Assembly: GCF_051251125.1 (NCBI RefSeq)
Contig: NZ_JBPCZL010000003.1
Length of the DNA stretch: 64,000 nt
Direction: 5' to 3' (one strand)
DNA from: Carnimonas bestiolae
GTDB taxonomy: Bacteria; Pseudomonadota; Gammaproteobacteria; Pseudomonadales; Halomonadaceae
Positions 49,467 through 59,285 of the stretch are shown here, one piece after another. A model generated the notes under the pieces. That model was not told where the DNA came from, did not search any database, and worked only from the letters and a program-made list of their open reading frames with translations. Position 1 is the stretch's first letter. Each line of letters starts with the position of its first letter. The position numbers and the translations under genes are program-made.

Positions 49467-50621
49467 CTACAGGTAACCGAAGTGGCTAAGCTGTGTGCGC
49501 AGCGTGTTGCGACTGATACCAAGCAGTTTGGCGGCCTGCACCTGATTATTGCCGGTTCGCTGCATGGCAAGGCTGACCAGTTGGTGAAGTACCTGAGCAA
49601 ACACGCCTTCTGTACCACCATCGCCGCCGCTATCCGACGCGCTAGAAGATGCGTTGAGCAGCTGCCCGAGCGCGTTTTCAAGCTGGGCACCGGGGGTACT
49701 GGTGTCTTCTCCCTGGTGGCTAGTGCCCGCCAGCATCAGGTCTTCTGCTTCAATTACACCGTCGCGGGCCAGCAGCACCCCGTGATGAATCGCGTTTTCC
49801 AGCTCGCGAATGTTGCCGGGCCATCCATAAAGGTGGAGCCTTTGCCGCGCGGCTTTGCTCAGACGAGTGGGCGGAAGGTTGCTGCGCTGCACGTAGAGCT
49901 GCAGAAAGTGTTCTACCAGCGGATCGATATCGCCGGGGCGTTTGCTAAGCGGCAGCACATCCAGACGAGCAACGTTAAGACGGAAATAGAGGTCTTCACG
50001 AAAACGCCCCGCCGCAACCGCACGCTCAAGATCCACGTTAGTAGCAGCGACAATACGCACGTCCAGTTGACGCGGCGCACGGGCGCCCAGGCGCACCACC
50101 GAACGTTCCTGAAGCACGCGCAGCAGCTTGATCTGCATAGGCAGACTAAGATCACCGATTTCATCGAGAAACAGCGTGCCTCTATGTGCCGTTTCGAAAT
50201 AACCAGCGCGCGCCTCGTTTGCGCCGGTAAAAGCACCGCGTTCGTGACCGAACAGCTCGGCGTCGGCAAGTGATTCAGGCAGCGCCGCACAGTTGATCGC
50301 CACGAAAGGGCCACTGGCACGCCGCGAGCACGCATGTACATGGCGTGCCACCAGCTCTTTGCCGGTGCCGGTCTGCCCGACAATCAGCACGCTGGCGTCG
50401 CTCTGCGCAAAACGTTGGATACGCTCTTCCAGTGCCTGCGAGCGCGGGTCATTGAAGACCAGCGCTGTAGCACGAATGCTGGGGGGTGCCAGGCCATCAG
50501 GGCTGCGTTTGAGCTCTAGCACTTCGCCACGTCCACGCGCCGGAGTCGAGGGCGCAGCGGAGTCTAGCGCCAGCGATGCTCCGTCCATGCCAAAATAATG
50601 ATCGTCGCGGGTGTAGGCCAT
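49467..50621 (-). CDS. sfnR: Sigma-54-dependent transcriptional activator, SfnR type
   Basis: 384 residues. No receiver or other sensor domain: only about 55 unstructured residues precede the AAA+ domain. Walker A GQTGTGKE at 82-89, GAFTGA sigma-54 contact loop at 129-134, Walker B LFLDEIGD at about 150-157, and second region of homology FREDLYFRLNVARLDVLPL. A C-terminal Fis-type helix-turn-helix lies at about 350-384 (QVQAAKLLGISRNTLRTQL). The missing sensor domain matches SfnR of Pseudomonas putida, which drives dimethyl-sulfone genes when sulfate is scarce and is controlled by its own expression level. Probable activator of the four sigma-54 promoters found here. Confidence 0.9.
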   Translation of the reverse strand: MAYTRDDHYFGMDGASLALDSAAPSTPARGRGEVLELKRSPDGLAPPSIRATALVFNDPRSQALEERIQRFAQSDASVLIVGQTGTGKELVARHVHACSRRASGPFVAINCAALPESLADAELFGHERGAFTGANEARAGYFETAHRGTLFLDEIGDLSLPMQIKLLRVLQERSVVRLGARAPRQLDVRIVAATNVDLERAVAAGRFREDLYFRLNVARLDVLPLSKRPGDIDPLVEHFLQLYVQRSNLPPTRLSKAARQRLHLYGWPGNIRELENAIHHGVLLARDGVIEAEDLMLAGTSHQGEDTSTPGAQLENALGQLLNASSSASDSGGDGGTEGVFAQVLHQLVSLAMQRTGNNQVQAAKLLGISRNTLRTQLSHFGYL

Positions 50622-50746
50622 GATCCTCTCACTGTTGGATTCTCAACACCCGTCTATTAGAACTGTCTGCGACCTATTTATTAAGAAATAAAAAACGATG
50701 GCTTTATTCCAGTGAAACATATGCCACCTTTATCTCTCTCCTTGCC

Positions 50747-51634
50747 CTAATCAGCCAGCTCGAAGTGATAGCGTCCGCTCGGCGCTACTAGCTGCTGCTG
50801 AGCCGCAATCAGCGGTAGATCGCGCATGCCCGTGCGGGTGTGTTGCAACAACTCCGTTAAGGTGCCCGTCGCATGTACCAAGGCCTGCCCAATATCACGA
50901 TGCCGCAGGTAGTCGCCCAGCAGCACTGCCGAAAAGGTATCGCCCATGCCATTGGGAAGCGGCTCGAGCACAATGCGCGGGGCTTCTACATAGCCCGCCT
51001 GATCACGCGACACCGCCAGCGTGCGCAACCGGCTATCAGCAACATCCGGCGTTACCAGACTGGTGATCACTACGTGCCTAAGCTGCTGTTCGCGCTGTAG
51101 CAAGTCGCGCGCAGCGGCGATGGCATCGCCGGTATCAACAAGCGAACGACCGATCAGATATTCGAATTCAAACTGGTTAGGCGTAATGATATCGGCGCAA
51201 GGCACTGCGCGACGCTGCATGAATTCGGGGATTCCCGGACGCACGAACATGCCACGCCCGACATCGCCCATCACTGGGTCGCACAGATAGAGCGCGGCCG
51301 GCTGGCTGCGGCGAATTTCAGCGACAACGTCGAGAATAGCCTCGCCAGTGCCCGCATCGCCCTGATACCCCGACAGCACCGCACTGCACTGCTCCAGCAC
51401 GCCGCGTGCGCGCAAGCCTTCCAGCACATCCTCGATGTGCGAAGCCGCAAATACCTGACCGCGAAACTCGCCATAGCCGGTATGGTTGGAGAACTGCACC
51501 GTGTTGACCGCCACCACCTCGATCCCCAGCCGCTGCAGCGTAAACACCGCCGCCGAATTACCGACGTGGCCATAGGCCACATGCGACTGAATCGATAGCA
51601 CCACGGGCGTAGACGGCGCGCTTGCATCACTCAC
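50747..51634 (-). CDS. pdxY: Pyridoxal kinase
   Basis: 295 residues from a GTG at 51634, which has AGGGAGAG upstream; the frame runs further but into a terminator. Ribokinase-like fold: VVLSIQSHVAYGHVGNSAAVFTLQRLGIEVVAVNTVQFSNHTGYG at the N-terminus is the pyridoxal kinase signature. DPVMGD and the anion-hole/catalytic segment PNGMGDTFSAVLLG (catalytic Asp) are present. It phosphorylates pyridoxal to pyridoxal phosphate in salvage. The gene starts just after the terminator of the sugar transporter and is probably a separate unit. Confidence 0.94.
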   Translation of the reverse strand: MSDASAPSTPVVLSIQSHVAYGHVGNSAAVFTLQRLGIEVVAVNTVQFSNHTGYGEFRGQVFAASHIEDVLEGLRARGVLEQCSAVLSGYQGDAGTGEAILDVVAEIRRSQPAALYLCDPVMGDVGRGMFVRPGIPEFMQRRAVPCADIITPNQFEFEYLIGRSLVDTGDAIAAARDLLQREQQLRHVVITSLVTPDVADSRLRTLAVSRDQAGYVEAPRIVLEPLPNGMGDTFSAVLLGDYLRHRDIGQALVHATGTLTELLQHTRTGMRDLPLIAAQQQLVAPSGRYHFELAD

Positions 51635-51658
51635 GATAGCTCTCCCTGACAGAAACAG

Positions 51659-51688
51659 AAAACGGCCGCAGCCATAAGGCTGCGACCG
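51659..51688 (-). terminator. Terminator of the sugar transporter gene
   Basis: An 11-base stem with one mismatch (CGGNCGCAGCC/GGCTGCGGCCG type) and a 4-base loop, followed on the minus strand by TTTTC. It lies 49 bases past the transporter stop. Confidence 0.7.
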
Positions 51689-51736
51689 TCGAGTATAGCC
51701 CTCGAGAGGCGCTGGCAACACTGCTTACACAAGCGA

Positions 51737-53149
51737 TCAGTGCGTGCGTTTTTTGCTCGAAGGGAAGAAACGGTGGTGGCGCAGGTCATTCTCAATTTCT
51801 TCCAGAGAACGTCCCGAGGTTTCTGGCACCATAAAGATAACAAACAGCACCGCCAATACCGATATAACCGCATACACCCACATCGCGTAGCTAAGCCCGA
51901 TATGCGCAATCATCGACAGCGTGGTAAGACTGACAATCAGGTTGAATGCCCAGTGGCTGAAGGCACCGATGCTGGCTCCCTTGCTGCGCACGTACAGCGG
52001 GAAAACTTCCGAGATAATCAGCCAGATGCACACCCCGAAACCGCCACAGTTAAGCGCCAGATAGGCAATCAGACAGACCACGATCAGCGACTGTTGCGCG
52101 GTGCTGAAGTCGCCGGTACTGCCGTGGAATAGCCAGCCCAGAATCACCAGCGCGATCACCGAGCCAGGAATCATCGTCAGCAGATAGCGGCGACGCCCCA
52201 CCTTATCGATAATCAACGATCCCACCAGCGTGGTGATGGTAATCAGTACTGCGCCACCAGCCGGCGCCAGTACCGAGGCCGTATCGCTAAATCCTGCATC
52301 ATGAAGAATGGTAGGCGCGTAGTAGATAATCGCGTTGTTACCGGTAATCTGCGAAAACATCGCGATACCGAAACCGACGATGACCGCCGGACGCAGCCAT
52401 TTGGTCGATAGCAGGTCCTTCCAGCTGCCCTGCGGCTGGTTGGCGACTTGTTCGATTTCCTTTAACTCGTCGCGCGCCGATGCCTCTTCGCCACGGACAC
52501 GCGTCAGAATCCCAAGCGCTTCTTCATTACGCTTTTTGCTGACCAGCCAGCGCGGGCTTTCCGGCAGCACAATCATGCCGATCATCAGAATGGCCGCAGG
52601 GATCACGCCAAGAAAGAACATCCAGCGCCACGCGTGGCCCAGAATATAGCCCCATAGATAAGCGAAGCAGATGCCCAGCACCACCATGAACTGGAACATC
52701 ACCACCATGGTGCCGCGATACTTGGGCGGCGTTACCTCGGCGATATACACCGGAATGATCTGACTGGCGCTACCGGTGGCAAGCCCTAGCAGGAAGCGCG
52801 CGAAGATCAGCACCGCAATGGAGGGCGTTGCCGCTGACAGCAGCGAGCCGATTACAAACACCAGCCCTACCAGCATCGTAGCGCGGCGGCGACCTAAACG
52901 GTCGGAGATAGGCCCAGTGCCGATACAGCCCACCAGCGCCCCGGCGACGATGGCGGAAGTGACCAGTTCCTTGCTTTGCGCGCCGATCTGGAAATCATCG
53001 CCCAGTCCCAGCAGCGCCACCCCGATAATGCCCGTGTCGTAGCCAAACAGCAGACCACCCAGCGCAGCGATCACCGAAATGACGGCCACCAGCGCTCCGC
53101 CCGTTAGCCCTTTGCGGGCAGAGGCAGAAGAAACAGAATTCGTATTCAT
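51737..53149 (-). CDS. Major facilitator sugar:proton symporter
   Basis: 470 residues from ATG 53149 with AAAGG upstream. Twelve membrane segments. Sugar-porter signatures: GGLLFGYDTGIIGVALL in segment 1, DRLGRRRATMLVGLV after segment 2, PVYIAEVTPPKYRG after segment 4, PESPRWLVSKKR before the central loop, DKVGRRRYLLTM and VPETSGRSLEEIE at the end. It resembles XylE/GalP/arabinose porters. Neighbouring transaldolase, xylulokinase and mannitol dehydrogenase suggest a pentose or polyol substrate, but this is inference. Confidence 0.92.
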   Translation of the reverse strand: MNTNSVSSASARKGLTGGALVAVISVIAALGGLLFGYDTGIIGVALLGLGDDFQIGAQSKELVTSAIVAGALVGCIGTGPISDRLGRRRATMLVGLVFVIGSLLSAATPSIAVLIFARFLLGLATGSASQIIPVYIAEVTPPKYRGTMVVMFQFMVVLGICFAYLWGYILGHAWRWMFFLGVIPAAILMIGMIVLPESPRWLVSKKRNEEALGILTRVRGEEASARDELKEIEQVANQPQGSWKDLLSTKWLRPAVIVGFGIAMFSQITGNNAIIYYAPTILHDAGFSDTASVLAPAGGAVLITITTLVGSLIIDKVGRRRYLLTMIPGSVIALVILGWLFHGSTGDFSTAQQSLIVVCLIAYLALNCGGFGVCIWLIISEVFPLYVRSKGASIGAFSHWAFNLIVSLTTLSMIAHIGLSYAMWVYAVISVLAVLFVIFMVPETSGRSLEEIENDLRHHRFFPSSKKRTH

Positions 53150-53502
53150 AGTAAGACGACCTTTACCGACCACCTGCCTACGTCGGGTCAGGTGCGAAAT
53201 GTACTTATGCTTGTGCAATTGAACGAGCGCAGCATGCTACAGGCCGTGACGGCGAGATATACAACCAAAGTTCAAGTACGTAAGTTTACTTATATAAGTG
53301 GCTGTTTTGTCCGCTAGATGCTGGCAGAACACCTCTATAACTCACTGTTTATTCATAACTAATAACGTGTCACCAAAATACCGGTGAAAAAGTAGTAAAC
53401 CTTCGTTAGTCGAGCGGGAAATAACGTTGATATAGATCATCACGCCAGACCGCCACGCTTAATAAACGCCGAGCATCCACCTATTCTGGGTACGCAGCGC
53501 GC
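53150..53502. other. Promoter gap of the sugar transporter gene
   Basis: No coding frame is credible. It is A+T-rich around 53260-53400, including the partly symmetric stretch TACGTAAGTTTACTTATATAAGT at about 53276-53299 (described, not called). The transporter promoter should lie here. Confidence 0.4.
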
Positions 53503-53539
53503 ACAAAAAAACGGCCCCTGAGTCATCTCAGGGGCCGTT
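53503..53539 (-). terminator. Terminator of talB
   Basis: A perfect 13-bp stem (53510-53522 with 53527-53539), a TCAT loop, and on the minus strand a run of seven or eight T residues. It lies 59 bases past the talB stop. Confidence 0.95.
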
Positions 53540-53597
53540 GCGTTAGCCGTGATGCAAGGCGACCTCTGCCGCCAAAATGGCGACAGGGCCTCAAGCG

Positions 53598-54548
53598 TTA
53601 CAGCTTCTGGCGGATCAACTCAGCCAGTTTTTCGGTATCTTTAGCGAAGTTGCGGATACCTTCGGCAAGCTTATCGTTCGCCATCGGATCAGCGCTGTGC
53701 TGCCAGCGGAACTCGGCTTCAGTGATGCGATCGCCGCGCTCTACTTTCTGCACGTCAGTGGCGATACCGGATTCAACCTCACCTTCGGTATTGCTCATTT
53801 CTTCGAGCAGCGCAGGAGAGATGGTCAGACGGTTCAGACCGGCCAGCGCCAGAATCTCGTCGGTGTTACGGAAGCTGGCGCCCATCACGATAGTTTCGTA
53901 GCCGCGTTCGGAGGCGTATTTAGCGACACCGCGCACGAACTTCACGCCCGGATCTTCGTCAGCGCTGTAGGACTCGGTGCCGGTTTCCTTCTTGTACCAG
54001 TCGAGTACGCGGCCAACGAACGGCGATATCAGGAAGACGCCGGCTTCGAAACAGGCGCGCGCCTGAGCGTCGCTAAACAACAGCGTGAGGTTACACTGAA
54101 TGCCTTCCTTCTCGAGGATTTCGGCAGCCTGAATACCTTCCCAGGTAGACGCCAGCTTGATCAACACCTTGTCAGACGAAACGCCGGCTTTCTTGTACAG
54201 ATCGATCAGCTTGCGCGCTTTAGCGATACTAGCGTCCTTGTCGTAGGACAGTTTCGCTGCCACCTCGGTAGAGACACGGCCAGGCACGATCTTGGAGATT
54301 TCAGTACCCATTGCCACCGAGAGACGATCGATAATGTGGTCGATCTGGCCTTCACCGGTTTCTTCAGCAGCCGCTTCCTTCACAACAGTGTCGATCAGCT
54401 CTTTATAGCCGGGAAGATCGAAGGCTTTGAGAATCAGTGACGGGTTGGTGGTGGCATCAACCGGCTGATATTTCTTAATCGCTTCAAGATCGCCGGTGTC
54501 GGCAACCACTTTAGAGAACTTCTTGAGTCCTTCCAGCTGCGTCGTCAT
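53598..54548 (-). CDS. talB: Transaldolase
   Basis: 316 residues, same length as E. coli TalB. Schiff-base Lys131 lies in DKVLIKLASTWEGIQAA. VDATTNPSLILKA, CNLTLLFSDAQARACFEAGVFLISPFVGRVLDWYK and GASFRNTDEILALAG are hallmark segments. It transfers a dihydroxyacetone unit between pentose-phosphate and glycolytic sugars in the cytoplasm. It shares direction and probable function with the flanking sugar transporter and xylulokinase, feeding xylulose 5-phosphate into central metabolism. Confidence 0.97.
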   Translation of the reverse strand: MTTQLEGLKKFSKVVADTGDLEAIKKYQPVDATTNPSLILKAFDLPGYKELIDTVVKEAAAEETGEGQIDHIIDRLSVAMGTEISKIVPGRVSTEVAAKLSYDKDASIAKARKLIDLYKKAGVSSDKVLIKLASTWEGIQAAEILEKEGIQCNLTLLFSDAQARACFEAGVFLISPFVGRVLDWYKKETGTESYSADEDPGVKFVRGVAKYASERGYETIVMGASFRNTDEILALAGLNRLTISPALLEEMSNTEGEVESGIATDVQKVERGDRITEAEFRWQHSADPMANDKLAEGIRNFAKDTEKLAELIRQKL

Positions 54549-55089
54549 ATCTGTCTCCTGTTTAAGGTACGAATACCTGTTCGGCCCGAGAGGCCTAGTA
54601 CTCTCGGCTGCGGGTTGCGCTTCGAGCTGAGTGTCGGCAAATCAGGTCAAATGGCCCTATACCGACGCGAAACAGGAAGCACTGCAAAAGAGGATTCTCA
54701 TCCTACCGCATCAGCGGCGATGTTGCTCGCTCTGTGCAACGCTTTGCCACTATTTGTGTATTTTTACCACGTTCTTTTACCACCTCCGCATCAACACCCT
54801 GGCTGCCCCCCCTCTGGCGGCACGCCGTGCGCTTGCATCGGCGCTGCCGCTTCAGCAACACTCAGTGGCAATTACTCCTATCACTGCGGGCGATACCCAC
54901 GATAATCAACACCTGCCCCGCAATTGAGTGATACAGCGTTATTACCATAAGCGCGAACCTATGCCACAAGCTCTCCGCTACCTGAATACGCGCCCCCAAG
55001 AACTAACCACAAGCAGCATAGCGCACCGCCACCACAACATCCCGATAGAGAACACCGCGTTGCCCCACACGCTGCGAAACAGCGCTCAA
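54549..55089. other. Gap between xylB and talB
   Basis: 541 bases with no credible gene. A hairpin CCGAGA/TCTCGG at 54586-54607 and a short GGTA-CGAA-TACC palindrome at 54566-54577 lie in the talB leader. No clear terminator for xylB was found, so read-through into talB is possible. Confidence 0.4.
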
Positions 55090-56589
55090 TCATGACACGT
55101 CGGGATAGCGCTGGCGCAGCACCTTCAGATAGCGCTGGTAGAGCTCACGATAGCGCGCGCTGTGCTCGGCATGTGGGCAACTGCGGGTCGATTCGTCGAG
55201 GCGCACCGCTTCACCACATAGCGCTTCCAGCGACACCGTGGCACCCGCTAGGCAACCACGACACCACTGTGCTTGCAGCGCAGCACCCAGCGCTGCTGCC
55301 TCAGGGCTTTGCGGACACACCAACTCGCAGTTCATCACATCGCTGACCATCTGACGCCACAGCGCACTTTTCGCTCCACCGCCCACCAGGCGAATATGCT
55401 GCGGCACCGTCTGCTCAGCGGGAAGCAGTGCATCCAGGCCGTAGCGTAGCCCAAAGGTCGCTCCTTCCATGACCGCGCGAGCAACGTTAGACGGCGACGC
55501 GTTGAAGCTCGACATGCCATCGAAGCTGGCCGTCGCATTAGGCTGCGCAGGAACACGCTCACCATTGAAGAACGGCAGGCAGGTAATGCCTCCCGCTCCG
55601 GGCTCGGCAGTCGCGGCCGCCTGATTGAATTCGCTGAGCGACATTCCCAGCATGTTACGAATTTGAGTGGTGGCCGAGGTCACGTTCATGGTGCATACCA
55701 GCGGCAGCCAACCGCCGCTCGACGAGCAGAAATTGGCGGCCAAACCGTCGCGGGTAATCACCGGCCGATCGCTGTAGCCAAACAGCGTTCCCGACGTTCC
55801 CAAACTAACGGTAGTAATACCGGCGCTAATCGCCCCGGTGCCGATAGCGGCCATCATGTTATCGCCGCCGCCGCTTGAGACCACCACATCGCGCGGTAAG
55901 CCCAATCGGTCAGCGATATCGGGCAGCACATAGCCGGCAGGCTGATGCGATTCGATCAGCTTGGGCAACACCTTCGCGCTATCCAGTTCGGGCGCCACGA
56001 GTGCAAACACATCATCTGACCACTGCCGCGAACGCGTATCGAAGTAGCCTGTTCCCGAGGCATCCCCCGCTTCCGTGACACGTTCGCCGGTCAGATAGAA
56101 GTTCAGATAGTCATGCGGCAATAAGATCGTGCGGATGCGGTCGTAAGCAGCGCGGTGATGGCGGCGCAGCCAAGCAATCTTGGACGCCGTGTAGCCGGTT
56201 TGCAGCACCACGCCCAGCTTATCCAGCGAGCCCTCTGGTCCGCCGAGCTGTTCGAGCAATTCGGCGTTTTCAGCCGCGGACTCGGTATCGCACCACAGCT
56301 TGGCCGGATATACCGGCTGCCCTTCGGCATCAAGCGCTACCATGCCGTGCTGCTGGCCGGATACTCCCATGCCCTTTATCTGCTTGCCCGACACACCGGC
56401 AGCGTCGAGTGCCTCTGCCAGCGCTTGCTCGAAGGCGCTTACCCACTGCGCAGGCTGCTGCTCTCTGCGCCCATTGTCGGCCTGCACCAGCGAGTGAGCT
56501 ACCGCTGATGTGCCTAAAATCGACAACGAATCGGCGCTCATTATCACTACCTTGGTACTTTGCGTACCGCAGTCCACACCGACGTACAT
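55090..56589 (-). CDS. xylB: Xylulokinase
   Basis: 499 residues, FGGY carbohydrate kinase fold. N-terminal ATP-binding lobe MYVGVDCGTQSTKVVIM. The substrate segment MGVSGQQHGMVALD carries the xylulokinase QHG motif, and DASGTGYFDTRSRQWSD has the catalytic Asp. Second lobe: SLGTSGTLFGYSD and the FGGY signature region RLVGGGAKSALWRQMVSDVMNCEL. It phosphorylates D-xylulose to xylulose 5-phosphate. No xylose isomerase is present; the mannitol/arabitol-type dehydrogenase upstream could provide xylulose from arabitol. Confidence 0.94.
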   Translation of the reverse strand: MYVGVDCGTQSTKVVIMSADSLSILGTSAVAHSLVQADNGRREQQPAQWVSAFEQALAEALDAAGVSGKQIKGMGVSGQQHGMVALDAEGQPVYPAKLWCDTESAAENAELLEQLGGPEGSLDKLGVVLQTGYTASKIAWLRRHHRAAYDRIRTILLPHDYLNFYLTGERVTEAGDASGTGYFDTRSRQWSDDVFALVAPELDSAKVLPKLIESHQPAGYVLPDIADRLGLPRDVVVSSGGGDNMMAAIGTGAISAGITTVSLGTSGTLFGYSDRPVITRDGLAANFCSSSGGWLPLVCTMNVTSATTQIRNMLGMSLSEFNQAAATAEPGAGGITCLPFFNGERVPAQPNATASFDGMSSFNASPSNVARAVMEGATFGLRYGLDALLPAEQTVPQHIRLVGGGAKSALWRQMVSDVMNCELVCPQSPEAAALGAALQAQWCRGCLAGATVSLEALCGEAVRLDESTRSCPHAEHSARYRELYQRYLKVLRQRYPDVS

Positions 56590-56838
56590 GTTGCCTTCCT
56601 TCGCGTTATGTTGTGGTTATGCCATGCGCCAACCTGCGCCGAGCTCGGGCACTATCAGCCAAATGGAGTATGCCGGCAAAGCGCCAGCGGTTGGGGCTGT
56701 CTGACGAGGCGCTAGCGAGGCAGTGCGGATGGACGCCGAAGCATTCTCCGACAGGCACGCATCAGTCAGCGCTGTTCTGAGCATTATCGATAAGCGATGT
56801 ACCGGCGCGCGCCCGAACGCCGAGCGCGCGCTGCAAGG

Positions 56839-58326
56839 TTACTGGTCGCGATACACGTAGGCTTCCAGGGTCGCTCGCGCGCCCTTGCTGTGCAGCGACT
56901 CAAGCATCTCGAGATAAAGCGAATGGAAGCGTTCGTATTCGGCTAGATCACCGAACCAATGCACGTTTTTAAGGAAGGCGTCAGGCTTGGACTCGTTCAG
57001 ACCAGCCATCGCCGAGACCATGTCGCTCTGACGATCGACAATCTCGTACTGCTCGCCCTGATCATCAACGCCTTCGGCATAGCGCGCCCAGCCCGCCACA
57101 ATAATGGCGCACATCTCCAACTCGCCATCGGACGCCAACTGATCGCGAATCACTGGCACCAGCCACTTGGGCAGCTTCTCCGATGACTCGGCGCACAGCC
57201 GTGCCAGGGTGTCGCGAATTTGGGGGTTGGCGAAGCGCTCAATCAGCTCATTGCGGTAGTCGTTGAGATCGATGCCGGGTACCGGTGCTAGCGTCGGGGA
57301 CGCCTCGCGCTCCATGTAGCGCTTCAGGAAATCAACAAACAAGGTGTCATCACACACATCGTGGACATAGCGGAAGCCCGCCAGATAACCCAGCAGGCCA
57401 ATCGCCAAATGGCCGCAGTTCAGCAGCCGCAGCTTCATTAGCTCGTAGGGCACCACGTCATCAACGTACTGCACGCCCACCTGCTCAAGGGCCGGTCGTC
57501 CTTGGGTGAAGCTATCCTCCACCACCCACTGCTTGAACGGCTCACACACCACCGGCCAGGCGTCTTCGATACCGAACTTGTCGCGCACCAGCCGACGGTC
57601 CTCGTCGGTGGTTGCCGGGGTAATGCGGTCGACCATCGCGTTGGGGAACTTCACGTGCCGTTCCATCCACTCGGCCAGCGCTTTCGATTTTCGCTCGGCG
57701 AAGGCTAAAAATGTTTTGCGCGCGATATCACCATTATTGTGGATGTTGTCACACGACATCACGGTGAAGGGTTCCAACCCCGCTTGGCGCCGAATATCCA
57801 GTGCCGAGCAGATCAACCCGAAGGTAGTGCGCTGCGGATACCCGTCGAGATCGCTGATCACGTTGGGATTATCGAAATCGAACTGCGCCGTCGCCGGATC
57901 GAAGTTATAGCCACCCTCGGTAATGGTCAGCGACACAATGCGCGTACTTGGATGTGCCATGCGCTTAACTACCGCGAAGGGGTCATCGGGCGCGTAGAGA
58001 TACTCGCACAGGCTGCCAATCACGCGTGCATCGATATCACCGTCAGGCTTTTTGATCAGCAGCGTGTAAAGCCCCTGCTGGTGATCAAGCACCTCTTGCA
58101 TGCGGCGATCGTTTTCCATCAGCCCGACCCCGCAAATGCCCCACTGCAGCGCTTCTTCGCTCTGACACATCAGGGTATCCAGATACATCGCCTGATGGGA
58201 GCGATGGAATCCGCCTACCCCAAAGTGAACAATCGAGACTTCGAGCTTGGTGCGATCATAGGTAGGAAGCTGTACATCGGGATGGTTGGCGAGCGTGGCG
58301 AGAATATCGTTGTTCAGATAGCGCAT
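56839..58326 (-). CDS. mtlK: Mannitol 2-dehydrogenase family (polyol dehydrogenase)
   Basis: 495 residues from ATG 58326 with GGAGAGG eight bases upstream. Long-chain polyol dehydrogenase. NAD-binding segment VSIVHFGVGGFHRSHQAMYLD at about 31-51, and the catalytic cluster VPYELMKLRLLNCGHLAIG with the Lys, Asn and His of the family. TITEGGYNFD and SCDNIHNNG are also diagnostic. Members oxidise D-mannitol to fructose, and many also oxidise D-arabitol to xylulose. The adjacent xylulokinase makes arabitol a plausible substrate. Probably co-transcribed with xylB after a 249-base gap. Confidence 0.94.
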   Translation of the reverse strand: MRYLNNDILATLANHPDVQLPTYDRTKLEVSIVHFGVGGFHRSHQAMYLDTLMCQSEEALQWGICGVGLMENDRRMQEVLDHQQGLYTLLIKKPDGDIDARVIGSLCEYLYAPDDPFAVVKRMAHPSTRIVSLTITEGGYNFDPATAQFDFDNPNVISDLDGYPQRTTFGLICSALDIRRQAGLEPFTVMSCDNIHNNGDIARKTFLAFAERKSKALAEWMERHVKFPNAMVDRITPATTDEDRRLVRDKFGIEDAWPVVCEPFKQWVVEDSFTQGRPALEQVGVQYVDDVVPYELMKLRLLNCGHLAIGLLGYLAGFRYVHDVCDDTLFVDFLKRYMEREASPTLAPVPGIDLNDYRNELIERFANPQIRDTLARLCAESSEKLPKWLVPVIRDQLASDGELEMCAIIVAGWARYAEGVDDQGEQYEIVDRQSDMVSAMAGLNESKPDAFLKNVHWFGDLAEYERFHSLYLEMLESLHSKGARATLEAYVYRDQ

Positions 58327-58773
58327 GAATGACCTCTCCAAAATCCCGTAGCGGGTGCGGTTGCCTAGCACTGGCAAGCCTTATCATCGAGCTTGCCAGC
58401 GTAAGTATGAATGCGCGTAAACCGCGCCGCTGAGTCTGCCAGCGTTATTGGCGCTGCGTGACTTCACGCCCAAACAAGAATGGCGCGAAGACGTTGTCAG
58501 CTGCGCTGAGCAGGGTTACATGGTCATCATGCAGGCGCACAATGCAATGCAACCAATGGCGCATATGGCTGTTCTGCCATTTAACCGCGTATCATGAGCG
58601 ATCGATCTATACGGTCTTGCGCACACGCCCTGTTCATTGAGACCGAAAATTGTCATCATAGTCCCATCATGACTGCTGGCGGCGCAGATACTCCTTAACA
58701 CTGCGCGGCTCAGCCAACCGTTTGAATCGCCCGACGACAGAACCACACGCCGCCGGGCCACGAGGTAACCACC
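58327..58773. other. Gap upstream of the polyol dehydrogenase
   Basis: Divergent promoter region of 447 bases. I found no credible gene, terminator or strong operator in it. Confidence 0.4.
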
Positions 58774-59019
58774 ATGTTGATGCTTGATATCGAAAGCACC
58801 CTGATCTGCATCGCGGTAATGATTTTGCAGCTGGTGATACTGCGCTGGGTCGATAAGCGACTCGATTACGCGCAAATGAACCACGCTTACGCGTCGGACT
58901 GGGGCAGCGGTGCAAGCTCTACCGCACCAGGCGCTGCGGCAGTAGGTAGCGCACTGCGCAAGCACCGCAAAAACGTCGGCGGCGCCGCCAACGACAGCAG
59001 TGAAGATCAACTGCCATAA
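58774..59019 (+). CDS. Small single-pass membrane protein
   Basis: 81 residues with GAGG eight bases before the ATG. One N-terminal membrane segment (STLICIAVMILQLVILRWV at about 8-26) followed by a charged, Ser/Gly/Ala-rich tail that should face the cytoplasm or periplasm without a fold. No family recognised. A strong terminator 24 bases after the stop and a good ribosome-binding site support a real gene. Confidence 0.6.
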   Translation: MLMLDIESTLICIAVMILQLVILRWVDKRLDYAQMNHAYASDWGSGASSTAPGAAAVGSALRKHRKNVGGAANDSSEDQLP

Positions 59020-59042
59020 TTGGCTGTTACGCTGCTGAAATT

Positions 59043-59074
59043 AAAAAAGCCGAACATTCACGTTCGGCTTTTTT
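59043..59074 (+). terminator. Terminator after the small membrane protein
   Basis: A perfect 13-bp stem AAAAAAGCCGAAC/GTTCGGCTTTTTT with a 6-base loop and flanking A and T runs. Confidence 0.95.
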
Positions 59075-59285
59075 ATTGGGCTGAAACAGCGCCCCTTGAG
59101 AGCGCGCTTAAAATCTACAACACTGCTAACTATCTGAAGATATATGCTGAACGGTCATTCTGTTGCAGCCACCGCCGCTGCCCCTGCCCGCCCGTGGCGA
59201 GGTCGCCTGACGGCATCTGTTAGCATCACTGTCAGCACGATAGAAAGACAACATAACAACGTACACACCAAGGAACACGCACCTC

